Shown here one piece after another: positions 53,606 to 62,181 of a stretch of DNA of 64,000 nucleotides; positions within the stretch are counted from its first letter, which is position 1, and each line of letters starts with the position of its first letter. The stretch is from the NCBI GenBank assembly GCA_036267255.1, contig DATAWK010000043.1, positions 372,001 through 436,000 on the forward strand. The letters run 5' to 3'. Below the pieces are notes generated by a model. The model searched no databases and was not told where the DNA came from. It saw only the letters and a program-made list of their open reading frames with translations. The DNA comes from DATAWK01 sp036267255 (GTDB taxonomy: Bacteria; Acidobacteriota; Terriglobia; Terriglobales; Acidobacteriaceae). Both the position numbers and the translations under genes were made by a program.

Positions 53606-54367
53606 TCAGTCGTAACGTTCAAAGTGAATCTGTTTGCGATCCCAGCCCAGTTCCTTCAACTGTTCGCGATTGGCGGAAACCATCTCATTCAGTCCACAAA
53701 TATACGCCTGTAATTGCGAAGTGGCATTCTCCGCGGCCAGGTCGGATTGGCCGATGTGCCCGGTCAGCAGCGTACGAACATGCTCCTGCACGTAGCCACG
53801 GAAACCTTTCCAGTCTTCCATGCCACGACTCAATGTCGGAACATAATGAAAGTTGGAATGCCCTGCTGCAGCCTTCTCGAAAAAGTCCTGATAATAAATT
53901 TCCGTTTCATGCCGCGTTCCATAGACTAGCCAGACCTTGCGGCCCTCACTGCGATCCTGGTGGGCGGAATATAGATGCTGCACGAAGCCACGCATCGGCG
54001 CAATCCCGGTGCCGGTTGCAATCAATACAGTGTCTGTCAGCGGAGACTTCAATGTGAAGAGTCCATGCGGACCATGAAACTGCACGGTGTCTCCAAGGTT
54101 CAGATCGGCCAGCAGGTTCGAGAAGAAACCACCTTCCACGCGGTTCAGGCAAAGATCAAACCGGTTACTATGAGGAGCTGAGGCAATCGAGTAAGCCCGT
54201 GTCTGCTGTTTACCTTTGCCGTCTGTTTTGACAACAGAAACAAACTGCCCGGCAAGGAAATCGAATTGCTCCAACTCATCGACGGTGAACTGAAGGTGAA
54301 AACACTGAGTACGGTCAGAAAGTAAAAGTTTTTCAGACAAGCGTGCCGTATATAACTTGCGTTCCAC
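53606..54367 (-). CDS. ferredoxin/flavodoxin-NADP reductase-like flavoprotein
   Basis: 253 residues from a GTG at 54367 preceded by AAGGAAAA. FAD-binding RAYSIASAP and GGFFSNLLADL, the pyridine nucleotide motif GTGIAPMRGFVQ and a C-terminal aromatic region (CGLNEMV... HFERYD). It passes electrons between NADP(H) and ferredoxin or flavodoxin. A longer frame to 54439 lacks a ribosome site. Confidence 0.85.
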   Translation of the reverse strand: MERKLYTARLSEKLLLSDRTQCFHLQFTVDELEQFDFLAGQFVSVVKTDGKGKQQTRAYSIASAPHSNRFDLCLNRVEGGFFSNLLADLNLGDTVQFHGPHGLFTLKSPLTDTVLIATGTGIAPMRGFVQHLYSAHQDRSEGRKVWLVYGTRHETEIYYQDFFEKAAAGHSNFHYVPTLSRGMEDWKGFRGYVQEHVRTLLTGHIGQSDLAAENATSQLQAYICGLNEMVSANREQLKELGWDRKQIHFERYD

Positions 54368-54462
54368 AAAATTTTCCTTATGAGAAAGTTGTTGGACCTG
54401 CGGGTACAAATAGATACCGTGGATAACAGCAGAATACATGGCAGTCGCCGCATAGGTACAGC

Positions 54463-55776
54463 ATGATCATGCAAGCTGCATATCCGGGAAGCATGTCCAT
54501 CCACCAGTGGCTCGACGCTCTCCATAGTGGAACGCAATCTTTTCCACCGACAGAGATTGCCATCAAGGTCGCCGTGACGCTCGCCATCGGGCTGCTGATC
54601 GGGTTCGAGCGTCAATGGGCGCAAAAGGACCTGGGCGTACGAACCTTCAGCCTGACAGCACTGCTGGGCATGCTCAGCACACTGCTGACGCCCGGTATAG
54701 CTATCACGGCCATGGTGGGCGTCCTGTTGCTGGTGGTCATGGCCAACACACACGCATTGCTGGTCAATCGCAGCCTGGAAGGCACCACGTCCGTCACGTT
54801 GATGGTTACCTTCGTCCTTGGCTCTCTGGTGGGAGACGGCCATCTTTTTACCCCTATCACCGCGGCCATTCTGACCACGATGTTGTTGTCTTTGAAACCG
54901 GAGTTCACACGCTTTGCCGGTGGTCTGCGTCCGGAAGAAATTCGCAGCGCTCTGATTCTGGGGATGCTGGGCTTTGTGATCTGGCCATTGCTGCCCAACC
55001 ACTATGTGGACCCCTGGCAGTTGCTGCATCCACGTCAGGCCTGGATCACGGTGATCGTGGTTGCCGGTCTCAGCTTCATCAACTACGTGCTGCTGCGACT
55101 GTATGGCGCGCGCGGTGTTTCGCTGACGGCTTTCTTTGGAGGTCTGGTCAACAGCACGGCCACAGCCGTGGAGCTCGCCAGTTCTCTGCCTCGCGAAGGC
55201 CTGGCTGGACAGACCTTCTCTGCCATTGAGGTGACCTCGGTCGCCATGTATATGCGCAACCTGATCATCGTCGCCATCTTTGCGCGTGCGGCACTCAAGA
55301 TAGCGGCGCTGCCATTGCTCGGCATGGCCGCTATGGCAATGTATTTCACGATGGATAAAAAGCAGAATGGGACAACAGGGCAGGTGGAATTGAAATTGGA
55401 TTCTCCCATCGCACTCCGTAAAGTGATGCATTTTGCCGCAATCTTTCTGGGCATTGAAATCTTCGGTGTGCTGGGGACGCGCTTTCTTGGGGATTCCGGC
55501 ATTACGATCGTCAGCGCGATTGGCGGATTGGTGAGCAGCGCCAGCACGACGGCAGCCGCAGCGACCCTGGCTATGGGAGGCAAGGTCACACCACAGCAAG
55601 CTGGTATTGCCGCTGTTGTCGCTTCCATTGCCAGCGCTCTGATTGACGTCCCCATCCTGCGACGCCAGGTGCAAGACAAAGACCTGAACCGTAAACTTCT
55701 GCTGGCAACCTTACTGCAAGTGATGGTTGGCATTGGCCTGGTGGTCGCCATGACAGTTGTGCTGCGCCACTACTAA
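54463..55776 (+). CDS. MgtC/SapB and DUF4010 membrane protein
   Basis: 437 residues with about eleven hydrophobic segments. The N-terminal third is MgtC/SapB-like (ALAIGLLIGFERQ-type GLLIGFERQW, VRTFSLTALLG); the rest resembles DUF4010 (FINYVLLRLYGARGVSLTAFFGG, then NSTATAVELA). The ion specificity is unknown. Transcribed divergently from the reductase. Confidence 0.84.
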   Translation: MIMQAAYPGSMSIHQWLDALHSGTQSFPPTEIAIKVAVTLAIGLLIGFERQWAQKDLGVRTFSLTALLGMLSTLLTPGIAITAMVGVLLLVVMANTHALLVNRSLEGTTSVTLMVTFVLGSLVGDGHLFTPITAAILTTMLLSLKPEFTRFAGGLRPEEIRSALILGMLGFVIWPLLPNHYVDPWQLLHPRQAWITVIVVAGLSFINYVLLRLYGARGVSLTAFFGGLVNSTATAVELASSLPREGLAGQTFSAIEVTSVAMYMRNLIIVAIFARAALKIAALPLLGMAAMAMYFTMDKKQNGTTGQVELKLDSPIALRKVMHFAAIFLGIEIFGVLGTRFLGDSGITIVSAIGGLVSSASTTAAAATLAMGGKVTPQQAGIAAVVASIASALIDVPILRRQVQDKDLNRKLLLATLLQVMVGIGLVVAMTVVLRHY

Positions 55777-55804
55777 TGCAGAGAGCATCACAAAAACTTT
55801 CCGG

Positions 55805-57070
55805 CTACATCCAGGCTTCCGGCGTGGCAGCCATAGCCTCTTCGATACTGACGCGGCGCTTTTGCAGGAAGGCGAGATTGGATATGTGCGCGGCAATGGC
55901 AGAACGATAGCCAATTTCCACCGGCGCGTTGGTCGCCTGTTTGCGACTGCGGATGCACGCAAACCAATTCGCCATATGATTGACACCTTTGTCCTGACCC
56001 TGCAATATTTCTCCGCCGGGGTTATTTATTTTTTCCGGATAATAAGTGATCCCGGAACTCTCGCGGCCCGTAACCATATCGGTGGAACCGCTCACGTGCT
56101 CAATGGTTCCATTGCTGCCGAGGAGATGTTCACCCAAACCATAATGCCTGTTGCTGAAGGTGGATTGCCACAGCACGAGAAGATCGTTTGGATATTCAAG
56201 CGTGACGCTGATGGTGTCCGGCACCTGGCGGCCATCTTTCTCTGAATAGACGCCACCCATCATGGACGCGGCCTTGGGCACGTCCAGGTTCAGTGCGGTA
56301 ATGACCCATGCGATCTGATGAACCATGTTCTCCGTTACATTGCCGCCGGAGAATTCCCAAAAGAGCCGCCAGTTGATGAATTTGTTCCCGTCAAAGGCCA
56401 TATGGGGACGTCCATCGAGAAAAAGATCCCAGTTGACATGATCCGGATTGCAATCGGCTGGAACAGGCCGCACCCATTGGCCTTTGCCGCGCGGGGAATT
56501 GCGAGACATCCATGCTTCCACCATGGTGACCTTGCCCAGTTTGCCTTGCGCGATCCATTGTCTGGCGTCGGCCAGTTCGCCGGAACTTTCGTGCTGCAGC
56601 CCGATCTGGACGACCTGCTTGGAATTGTGCGCCGCATTGCGACAAGCGACAGCCTCAGGAATATCCCATGTCATCGTTTTTTCAGAATAGAGGTCCTTGC
56701 CCGCAGCAAGTGTTGCCAGAAAATATTTGGTGTGGAGATGGAGCGGCGTGGCGTTAATGACGGCGTCGATATCGTTTCGCTCCAGTAACCGCATGGGATC
56801 GTCATAAGCGGTGATATTCGGCAAATAGCTTTTTACCTGGTCGCGGCGGCGCGAATAGACATCGGCGACTGCCACGCATTCCACATTCGGTTGCGTTAGC
56901 GCATCTTTCAGATCCTGCTGCCCCCTGTCCCCGGCGCCGATCAGGGCGATGCGGATGCGATCATTGGCTCCTAGAACGCGCATGGTAGGCATCGCGGCGA
57001 CCACCGCAGCGCTTTTTCCAACGGTACCCAGAAATTCCCGGCGATTCATCATTTTGTTTTCTTCGCGCAT
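55805..57070 (-). CDS. Tat-exported Gfo/Idh/MocA-family oxidoreductase
   Basis: 421 residues. A twin-arginine signal (NRREFLGTVGKSAAVVAA) precedes a Rossmann domain (IALIGAGDRGQQD) with EKTMTW in place of the usual EKP, and the C-terminal alpha/beta domain. These enzymes act on sugars or inositols using NAD(P). The start at 57070 follows GGAGAA. Last gene of a three-gene leftward operon with two epimerase-like genes. Confidence 0.87.
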   Translation of the reverse strand: MREENKMMNRREFLGTVGKSAAVVAAMPTMRVLGANDRIRIALIGAGDRGQQDLKDALTQPNVECVAVADVYSRRRDQVKSYLPNITAYDDPMRLLERNDIDAVINATPLHLHTKYFLATLAAGKDLYSEKTMTWDIPEAVACRNAAHNSKQVVQIGLQHESSGELADARQWIAQGKLGKVTMVEAWMSRNSPRGKGQWVRPVPADCNPDHVNWDLFLDGRPHMAFDGNKFINWRLFWEFSGGNVTENMVHQIAWVITALNLDVPKAASMMGGVYSEKDGRQVPDTISVTLEYPNDLLVLWQSTFSNRHYGLGEHLLGSNGTIEHVSGSTDMVTGRESSGITYYPEKINNPGGEILQGQDKGVNHMANWFACIRSRKQATNAPVEIGYRSAIAAHISNLAFLQKRRVSIEEAMAATPEAWM

Positions 57071-57142
57071 TTTGTTTTCTCCGCATTGACATGGATTGAT
57101 TCCAACGAGGCATCCCGACGTTCGACCTTCATGCAAAGAGAC

Positions 57143-58024
57143 CTAGCAGTCGATGCCCGCTTTCTTCAGTGTGGCTTTCAGTCCTCGCATGCTGATACGT
57201 GTTGAATTCTCCGGCGTGCCCCCGCCGCCCCAATGTGTTTCCAAACTCACGGCATAGTGGTAGCCATCGCGTTCAAAGGCCTGAAACTGCCCTACCCAAT
57301 CCACCACTCCGGAGCCTACCGGCGCCCAGTCGTACTTGTCTCCAGCCATTCGCGTCACATCCTTGCAATGGCAGTGTCCAATGCGTTTTTTTGGCAGCAG
57401 ATCGTATCCCTTGGGATACGGAGTGGTATAGGGAAATGTTGCGGCATTGCCGGGATCCCAGTTCAGCATGAAATTTTTATTGGGAATAGCGGCAAGCGTG
57501 GCAGCAGCTTCCTTGCCCGTCGCCGTGTTGCATTCCATTTCATTTTCCAGCAGCAGGATAAGGTCGCTCTTCGCGCATTTTTCTGCAGCCTCGCGCAACG
57601 TATTGTTGATGGCTGTGCGATAGGGTTTTGGATCGTCCAGCCGCCAGAAATCGAAACAGCGAATGCGATCGGTTTGAAAAACCTTCGCCAGTTCAATGCA
57701 GCGTTCCAGCACCGCGTGCTGCTGTTTGAAATCGAAATCTGCATGGAACTGATCGCGTCGCGGACTCATCTTTGAAAGCGGTGCACCGGGCCAGTCGACC
57801 TTAAATAGCGGGCTGGCGATGTCTGTGACGCGAAGCTGATATTTCTCAAGAATTCTGCGGGATTCCGCAACTTCGCTGGAGTTGAGATCGGTGATATTTT
57901 TGTTCCACATTCCACGCAGTTCTATCCAGTGAAGGCCAAAATCTTTTGATGCGATGGAACATGCACGGTCAAAATCCTGCGTGATTTCGTCATTGATAAC
58001 GGCGAGGTGAAAACGGCAGCTCAT
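57143..58024 (-). CDS. sugar phosphate isomerase/epimerase-like TIM-barrel protein
   Basis: 293 residues of the xylose isomerase-like TIM barrel: HWIELRGMWNKN, LLLENEMECN, LNWDPGNA, RIGHCHCKDV and VSLETHWGG supply metal-ligand-type His, Glu and Asp residues. No signal peptide. It overlaps the upstream gene by ATGA. Probable role in conversion of an unusual sugar. Confidence 0.83.
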   Translation of the reverse strand: MSCRFHLAVINDEITQDFDRACSIASKDFGLHWIELRGMWNKNITDLNSSEVAESRRILEKYQLRVTDIASPLFKVDWPGAPLSKMSPRRDQFHADFDFKQQHAVLERCIELAKVFQTDRIRCFDFWRLDDPKPYRTAINNTLREAAEKCAKSDLILLLENEMECNTATGKEAAATLAAIPNKNFMLNWDPGNAATFPYTTPYPKGYDLLPKKRIGHCHCKDVTRMAGDKYDWAPVGSGVVDWVGQFQAFERDGYHYAVSLETHWGGGGTPENSTRISMRGLKATLKKAGIDC

Positions 58025-58977
58025 ACTCGCACACCTAATTTCTTCTCAAGATAGCTCTTGCTGATTGCAGCCGACTCCTTCGGCGTCTTGGCCGACCCGG
58101 GGCGTTCGCCATCCAGTTCCACAATGCCCCAACCGCGAAAATGGATCGCGTATAACGCCGTAAAGATGGCAGAAAAATCCACACGTCCGTTTCCAAGTTC
58201 GGTAAATTCATACCCGCTCTTGGTCGAAGCATCTCTTACGTCCTTCAGATGGAGAAATAAAAGGCGCTTGTCATATTTGTGGATGGCTGCTGCCGGATCG
58301 CCACCGCCCTGCACATAATGGCCCGTGTCGAGCTCCAGTTTCACGTAACGCGGATCGGCAGCGTTCATGATGGCATCCAATGCTTCCGGCGTCTGTCCGA
58401 TACTGCCCATGTGATTGTGAAATCCCGTCTGAATACCAAAATCCGCTACGCGCTTGGCAATTTCGGTAAGCAACTGACCCTCATATTGATATTCGCTTGC
58501 CGTATAGATATGGGATTTGGTAAAGGCTCCAATCACTTGCAGATATTTTCCACCCGCCTGATGCAGATAGCGCGCATTTTGAACATGCGTCTCAATCGTA
58601 CTTTGGCGTAATGCGGGATCGAGCGGCGCGGTGCCGCTGGAAAGAGCGACAAATGCGAGCTTGTGGGTAGCTAGCAAATCGCGCAGCGCACGCGGATCGG
58701 GAAATTCTTTCAATGCATTGGCACGCAGTTGAATGCCGGGGTAGCCAACAGAAGAAATATCCTCGATGGCCTGTATGTCGTGTCCGCTCCAGGTAATGGA
58801 AGCGTATCCAATGCGGATGTTGGCGTCACCGTGATGGATGGGCTTGTCGAAATGCGAAAGATCGACAGGCGGGTAGAGCGCTCCTGGCAATGGGTTGGCA
58901 TAGCCAGACGCAGGAAACTTTGCGATAACTCCGCTGGCAGCCAGCCCAAGCAGAAATTCGCGGCGGGATGCAGACAT
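58021..58977 (-). CDS. exported sugar phosphate isomerase/epimerase-like protein
   Basis: 318 residues with a Tat-type signal (SASRREFLLGLAASGVIA), then a TIM barrel with FHNHMGS, LELDTGHYV, FLHLKDV and VELDGERPG, the metal-site segments of the family. The start at 58977 has GAGGAGG upstream. First gene of the three-gene operon; its export suggests action on sugars in the periplasm. Confidence 0.85.
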   Translation of the reverse strand: MSASRREFLLGLAASGVIAKFPASGYANPLPGALYPPVDLSHFDKPIHHGDANIRIGYASITWSGHDIQAIEDISSVGYPGIQLRANALKEFPDPRALRDLLATHKLAFVALSSGTAPLDPALRQSTIETHVQNARYLHQAGGKYLQVIGAFTKSHIYTASEYQYEGQLLTEIAKRVADFGIQTGFHNHMGSIGQTPEALDAIMNAADPRYVKLELDTGHYVQGGGDPAAAIHKYDKRLLFLHLKDVRDASTKSGYEFTELGNGRVDFSAIFTALYAIHFRGWGIVELDGERPGSAKTPKESAAISKSYLEKKLGVRV

Positions 58978-59097
58978 GTACGGTTCCTCCTCAGAGCGCA
59001 CAAAGAGAGGTTTTTTCGAGCACGTCCATACTACATGTGTTTCCTTTGGCAACTGGAATCTGCAGAAATCTCGCGCACCCGGCACCCCATCGCAACG

Positions 59098-60441
59098 TCA
59101 ATGGCCAGCCTGGTCTTCCAGGGCCGGCTCCATGCTGCTGCGAATGATGCCCATCTCGATATATATCGGGCGCATAATTTTTCGGATGGATTTCAATTGT
59201 GTAGAAAACCAGGCCGCGCCTGCAATGCAAAATGCTCCAGTGATCATGACCGCATGAGGAGCACCCAGCTTATGGGCCAATGCACCCGCCAACAAGCTGC
59301 CAAAAGGCGTCATGCCGACAAATGCCATCGTGTAATAGCTCATCACGCGGCCGCGCTTGTCTTCCGGCACCAGCGTCTGAATGATGGTGTTGCTGGCGGC
59401 CATGCCCTGCATCATGCCGAAGCCGACAATCAGCATCAGAGACAGCGAGAGCCAGAGGGTTCGCGAAAAGCCAAAAAGCATTAGCCCGGCGCCGAACATG
59501 GCGGCAGAAACCTGAATCATGCTTGTCAGGCCACGGACGGTCTTGCGCAAGGCCAGAGAGATGGCTGAGACTAACGCGCCGATGCCGGATGCACCGAGTA
59601 GAAAACCAAACGTGTGCGGTCCACCATGCAGAACGCTACCGGCAAAGATCGGCATAAGCACCATGAACGGCATCCCCATCAAGCTGAGCAAGGCAAACAG
59701 CAGCAGAATGGTTCGTACGGGGCGAAAGCTGGAGACATATACCCAGCCTTCTTTTAGCTGCTCGAACATCGAAGTAGTCGCAGCTTTCGTTTGGGTCCCC
59801 GGCTTCACCAGCATCATAAGCAATGATGCAATCACGGCAAGATAACTAAATCCATCGATCGCAAAACAGTACCCTTCCCCGACAGCACCAATGACAAGGC
59901 CAGCCAGAGCAGGCCCTATCAAACGAGCCAGGTTCACCATAGAAGAATTGAGCGCAATGGCATTGCCGAGGTCCTGCTTGTCTTCGACCATCTGCACAAG
60001 AAATGCCTGTCGCCCCGGCATATCGAACGCATTGATCAAACCTTGCATGACGCTGAGCCAAAGGATCTCGTGAATGGTGATAACTTTGGCGAGCGTAAGC
60101 ACAGCCAGAGCCAGCGATTGCACCGCTGCAAGCGACTGTGTCCAGACCAGTAGCTTGCGCCGATTCAAGCGATCGACAAGAACGCCGGCAAAGGGCGCTA
60201 ACAGAAAGGTGGGAATCTGTCCGGCAAACCCGATCAAACCCAGCAGCAATGCGGAACCCGTCAGTCGATATACCAGCCAACTGGTCGCTACACGCGTCAT
60301 CCACGTGCCGATGAGTGAAACGCTCTGCCCGGTAAAGTACAGCCGGAAATTGCGATGCTGCAGCGCTCGCCACGCATGAGAAAAGCGTTTCAACGGATTT
60401 GAGGCTGACGCGGATGTTTCGGTGGTATCGCTTGATCTCAC
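59098..60441 (-). CDS. major facilitator superfamily exporter
   Basis: 447 residues, twelve hydrophobic segments. The MFS motif VDRLNRRKLL lies in the loop between helices 2 and 3; SVSLIGTWMTRVATSWLVYRLTGS and NAIALNSSMVNLARLIGPALAG are typical of the EntS-like MFS_3 group. The substrate cannot be told. The spacer to the next gene (60442-60659) shows no feature besides promoters. Confidence 0.87.
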   Translation of the reverse strand: MRSSDTTETSASASNPLKRFSHAWRALQHRNFRLYFTGQSVSLIGTWMTRVATSWLVYRLTGSALLLGLIGFAGQIPTFLLAPFAGVLVDRLNRRKLLVWTQSLAAVQSLALAVLTLAKVITIHEILWLSVMQGLINAFDMPGRQAFLVQMVEDKQDLGNAIALNSSMVNLARLIGPALAGLVIGAVGEGYCFAIDGFSYLAVIASLLMMLVKPGTQTKAATTSMFEQLKEGWVYVSSFRPVRTILLLFALLSLMGMPFMVLMPIFAGSVLHGGPHTFGFLLGASGIGALVSAISLALRKTVRGLTSMIQVSAAMFGAGLMLFGFSRTLWLSLSLMLIVGFGMMQGMAASNTIIQTLVPEDKRGRVMSYYTMAFVGMTPFGSLLAGALAHKLGAPHAVMITGAFCIAGAAWFSTQLKSIRKIMRPIYIEMGIIRSSMEPALEDQAGH

Positions 60442-60659
60442 TCTTACTATTCTTGCTCAAACTTTCGAAGCAGGACGACAAATTACGAAAAAACAGAGTA
60501 CTGGCGTTATGATTTCTGGCTGAGACGCCGTTTTGCTTTTGTTCTTTATTTGCTGCACTCAGGAATAGAATCAACTCCGGATCGCTAGTTCTGCTATTTA
60601 TCGAATTTTATAAATGCTGCCAGACCATAAATGCGATCCTTGATTCAAATTGAAGGTGA

Positions 60660-62132
60660 ATGCTGTTTATGAAAACGCAGAGTCCTTTCGGCTCCGGTAT
60701 TTCTTCTGCTTCGTTCAGTCGCCGTCGATTGTTAAAGAGCGCTGCTCAACTGGCCGCGATTGCCGCCGCTGGATCGCTGATGCCTCCCAACGTGCGACGC
60801 GCACTGGCCCTGGGACCACCTAGAAACAGTTCTCTGCGCGACATCAAGCATGTGGTGCTGCTGATGCAGGAGAATCGCTCCTTCGACCATTACTTTGGAA
60901 CATTATCGGGAGTTCGTGGATTCGACGATCCACACGCATTGCAACTGTCCACCGGGCGTTCTGTGTTTTACCAGCCAGATTTGGTAAACCCCGATGGCTA
61001 TCTGCTGCCTTTTCATCTGGACACCCGCGCCACCAGCGCGCAAAAAACTCCTTCCACCAGTCACGCCTGGGCCGTGCAACATCAATCATGGAACGGTGGC
61101 CGTATGGATCAGTGGCTGCCGGCGCATCGCAAGGCAGATGGCGTGAATGGCCCTTATGTCATGGGCCATTACAACCGCACAGATATTCCATTCCAATTCG
61201 CGCTGGCGGAAGCTTTCACGATTTGCGATGCCTATCACTGTTCGGTGATGGGTCCCACCTGGCCAAATCGCATGTATTGGATGACCGGCATGATCGATCC
61301 GGAGGGGCATCATGGTGGACCGATCATCAATAACACCGAGCCGAAAGATGGCTATACATGGACGACATACGCCGAGCGGCTGGAAAACGCCGGCGTCAGT
61401 TGGAAGGTGTATCAGCAGGCAGATAACTACGGCTGCAATTTGCTGGAGACCTTTAAAATTTTTCAGCAGGCTGCAAAAGGTTCGCCGCTCTATTCCAAGG
61501 GGATGGTGCGCGGTTCCGAAGGCCAGTTTGAGTACGACGCCATCAACGACAAACTGCCTGCTGTCTCCTGGATCATCCCGACCAGTTTTCAATCGGAACA
61601 TCCGGATTACATGCCTGCCGACGGAGCAGCTTTTATTGCCAGCAAAATCGATGCGATCGCGGCCAATCCGGACGTGTGGGCTAAAACAGCCTTCATCCTC
61701 GACTACGACGAAAACGATGGAATTTTCGATCATGTAGCTCCCCCGGTTTCCCCCGCAGGCACGACGCATGAATTTATCGATGGACTCCCTATTGGTGCGG
61801 GATTTCGCGTGCCATGCATCCTTGTTTCTCCCTGGACCACGGGAGGATGGGTTTGCAGCCAACCGTTCGATCACACATCCGTATTGCAGTTTCTGGAAAA
61901 ATTCACTGGCGTCAGGGAACCGAACATCACCCCGTGGCGTAGACAGACGTTCGGAGATTTGACGGCAGCATTTCGCTTGGAAGATGCGCGCGTGACAGCA
62001 CCGCCCCTGCCCGATACGAGCGGTCCGCTCAATCTGGCCAAATACGAATCCACTAATCTGCCCAAACCGGTTCTGCCCGGTGCAGACCAGCAATTACCAA
62101 AACAGGAGAAGGGTTCCCGCAAACGCGTGTGA
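60660..62132 (+). CDS. Tat-exported phosphoesterase (phospholipase C-like)
   Basis: 490 residues. Signal SRRRLLKSAAQLAAIAAAG with a twin-arginine start, then the phosphoesterase family hallmark HVVLLMQENRSFDHYFGTL, PTWPNRMYW, SWIIPTSFQSEHPD and DENDGIFDHVAPP. Such enzymes hydrolyse phospholipids or other phosphodiesters outside the cell. ATG at 60660 or 60669. Confidence 0.9.
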   Translation: MLFMKTQSPFGSGISSASFSRRRLLKSAAQLAAIAAAGSLMPPNVRRALALGPPRNSSLRDIKHVVLLMQENRSFDHYFGTLSGVRGFDDPHALQLSTGRSVFYQPDLVNPDGYLLPFHLDTRATSAQKTPSTSHAWAVQHQSWNGGRMDQWLPAHRKADGVNGPYVMGHYNRTDIPFQFALAEAFTICDAYHCSVMGPTWPNRMYWMTGMIDPEGHHGGPIINNTEPKDGYTWTTYAERLENAGVSWKVYQQADNYGCNLLETFKIFQQAAKGSPLYSKGMVRGSEGQFEYDAINDKLPAVSWIIPTSFQSEHPDYMPADGAAFIASKIDAIAANPDVWAKTAFILDYDENDGIFDHVAPPVSPAGTTHEFIDGLPIGAGFRVPCILVSPWTTGGWVCSQPFDHTSVLQFLEKFTGVREPNITPWRRQTFGDLTAAFRLEDARVTAPPLPDTSGPLNLAKYESTNLPKPVLPGADQQLPKQEKGSRKRV

Positions 62133-62181
62133 AAAGGCAGAATCCTTTTTCAAGCGCCGATCACAAGAGCAAACAGCGCCC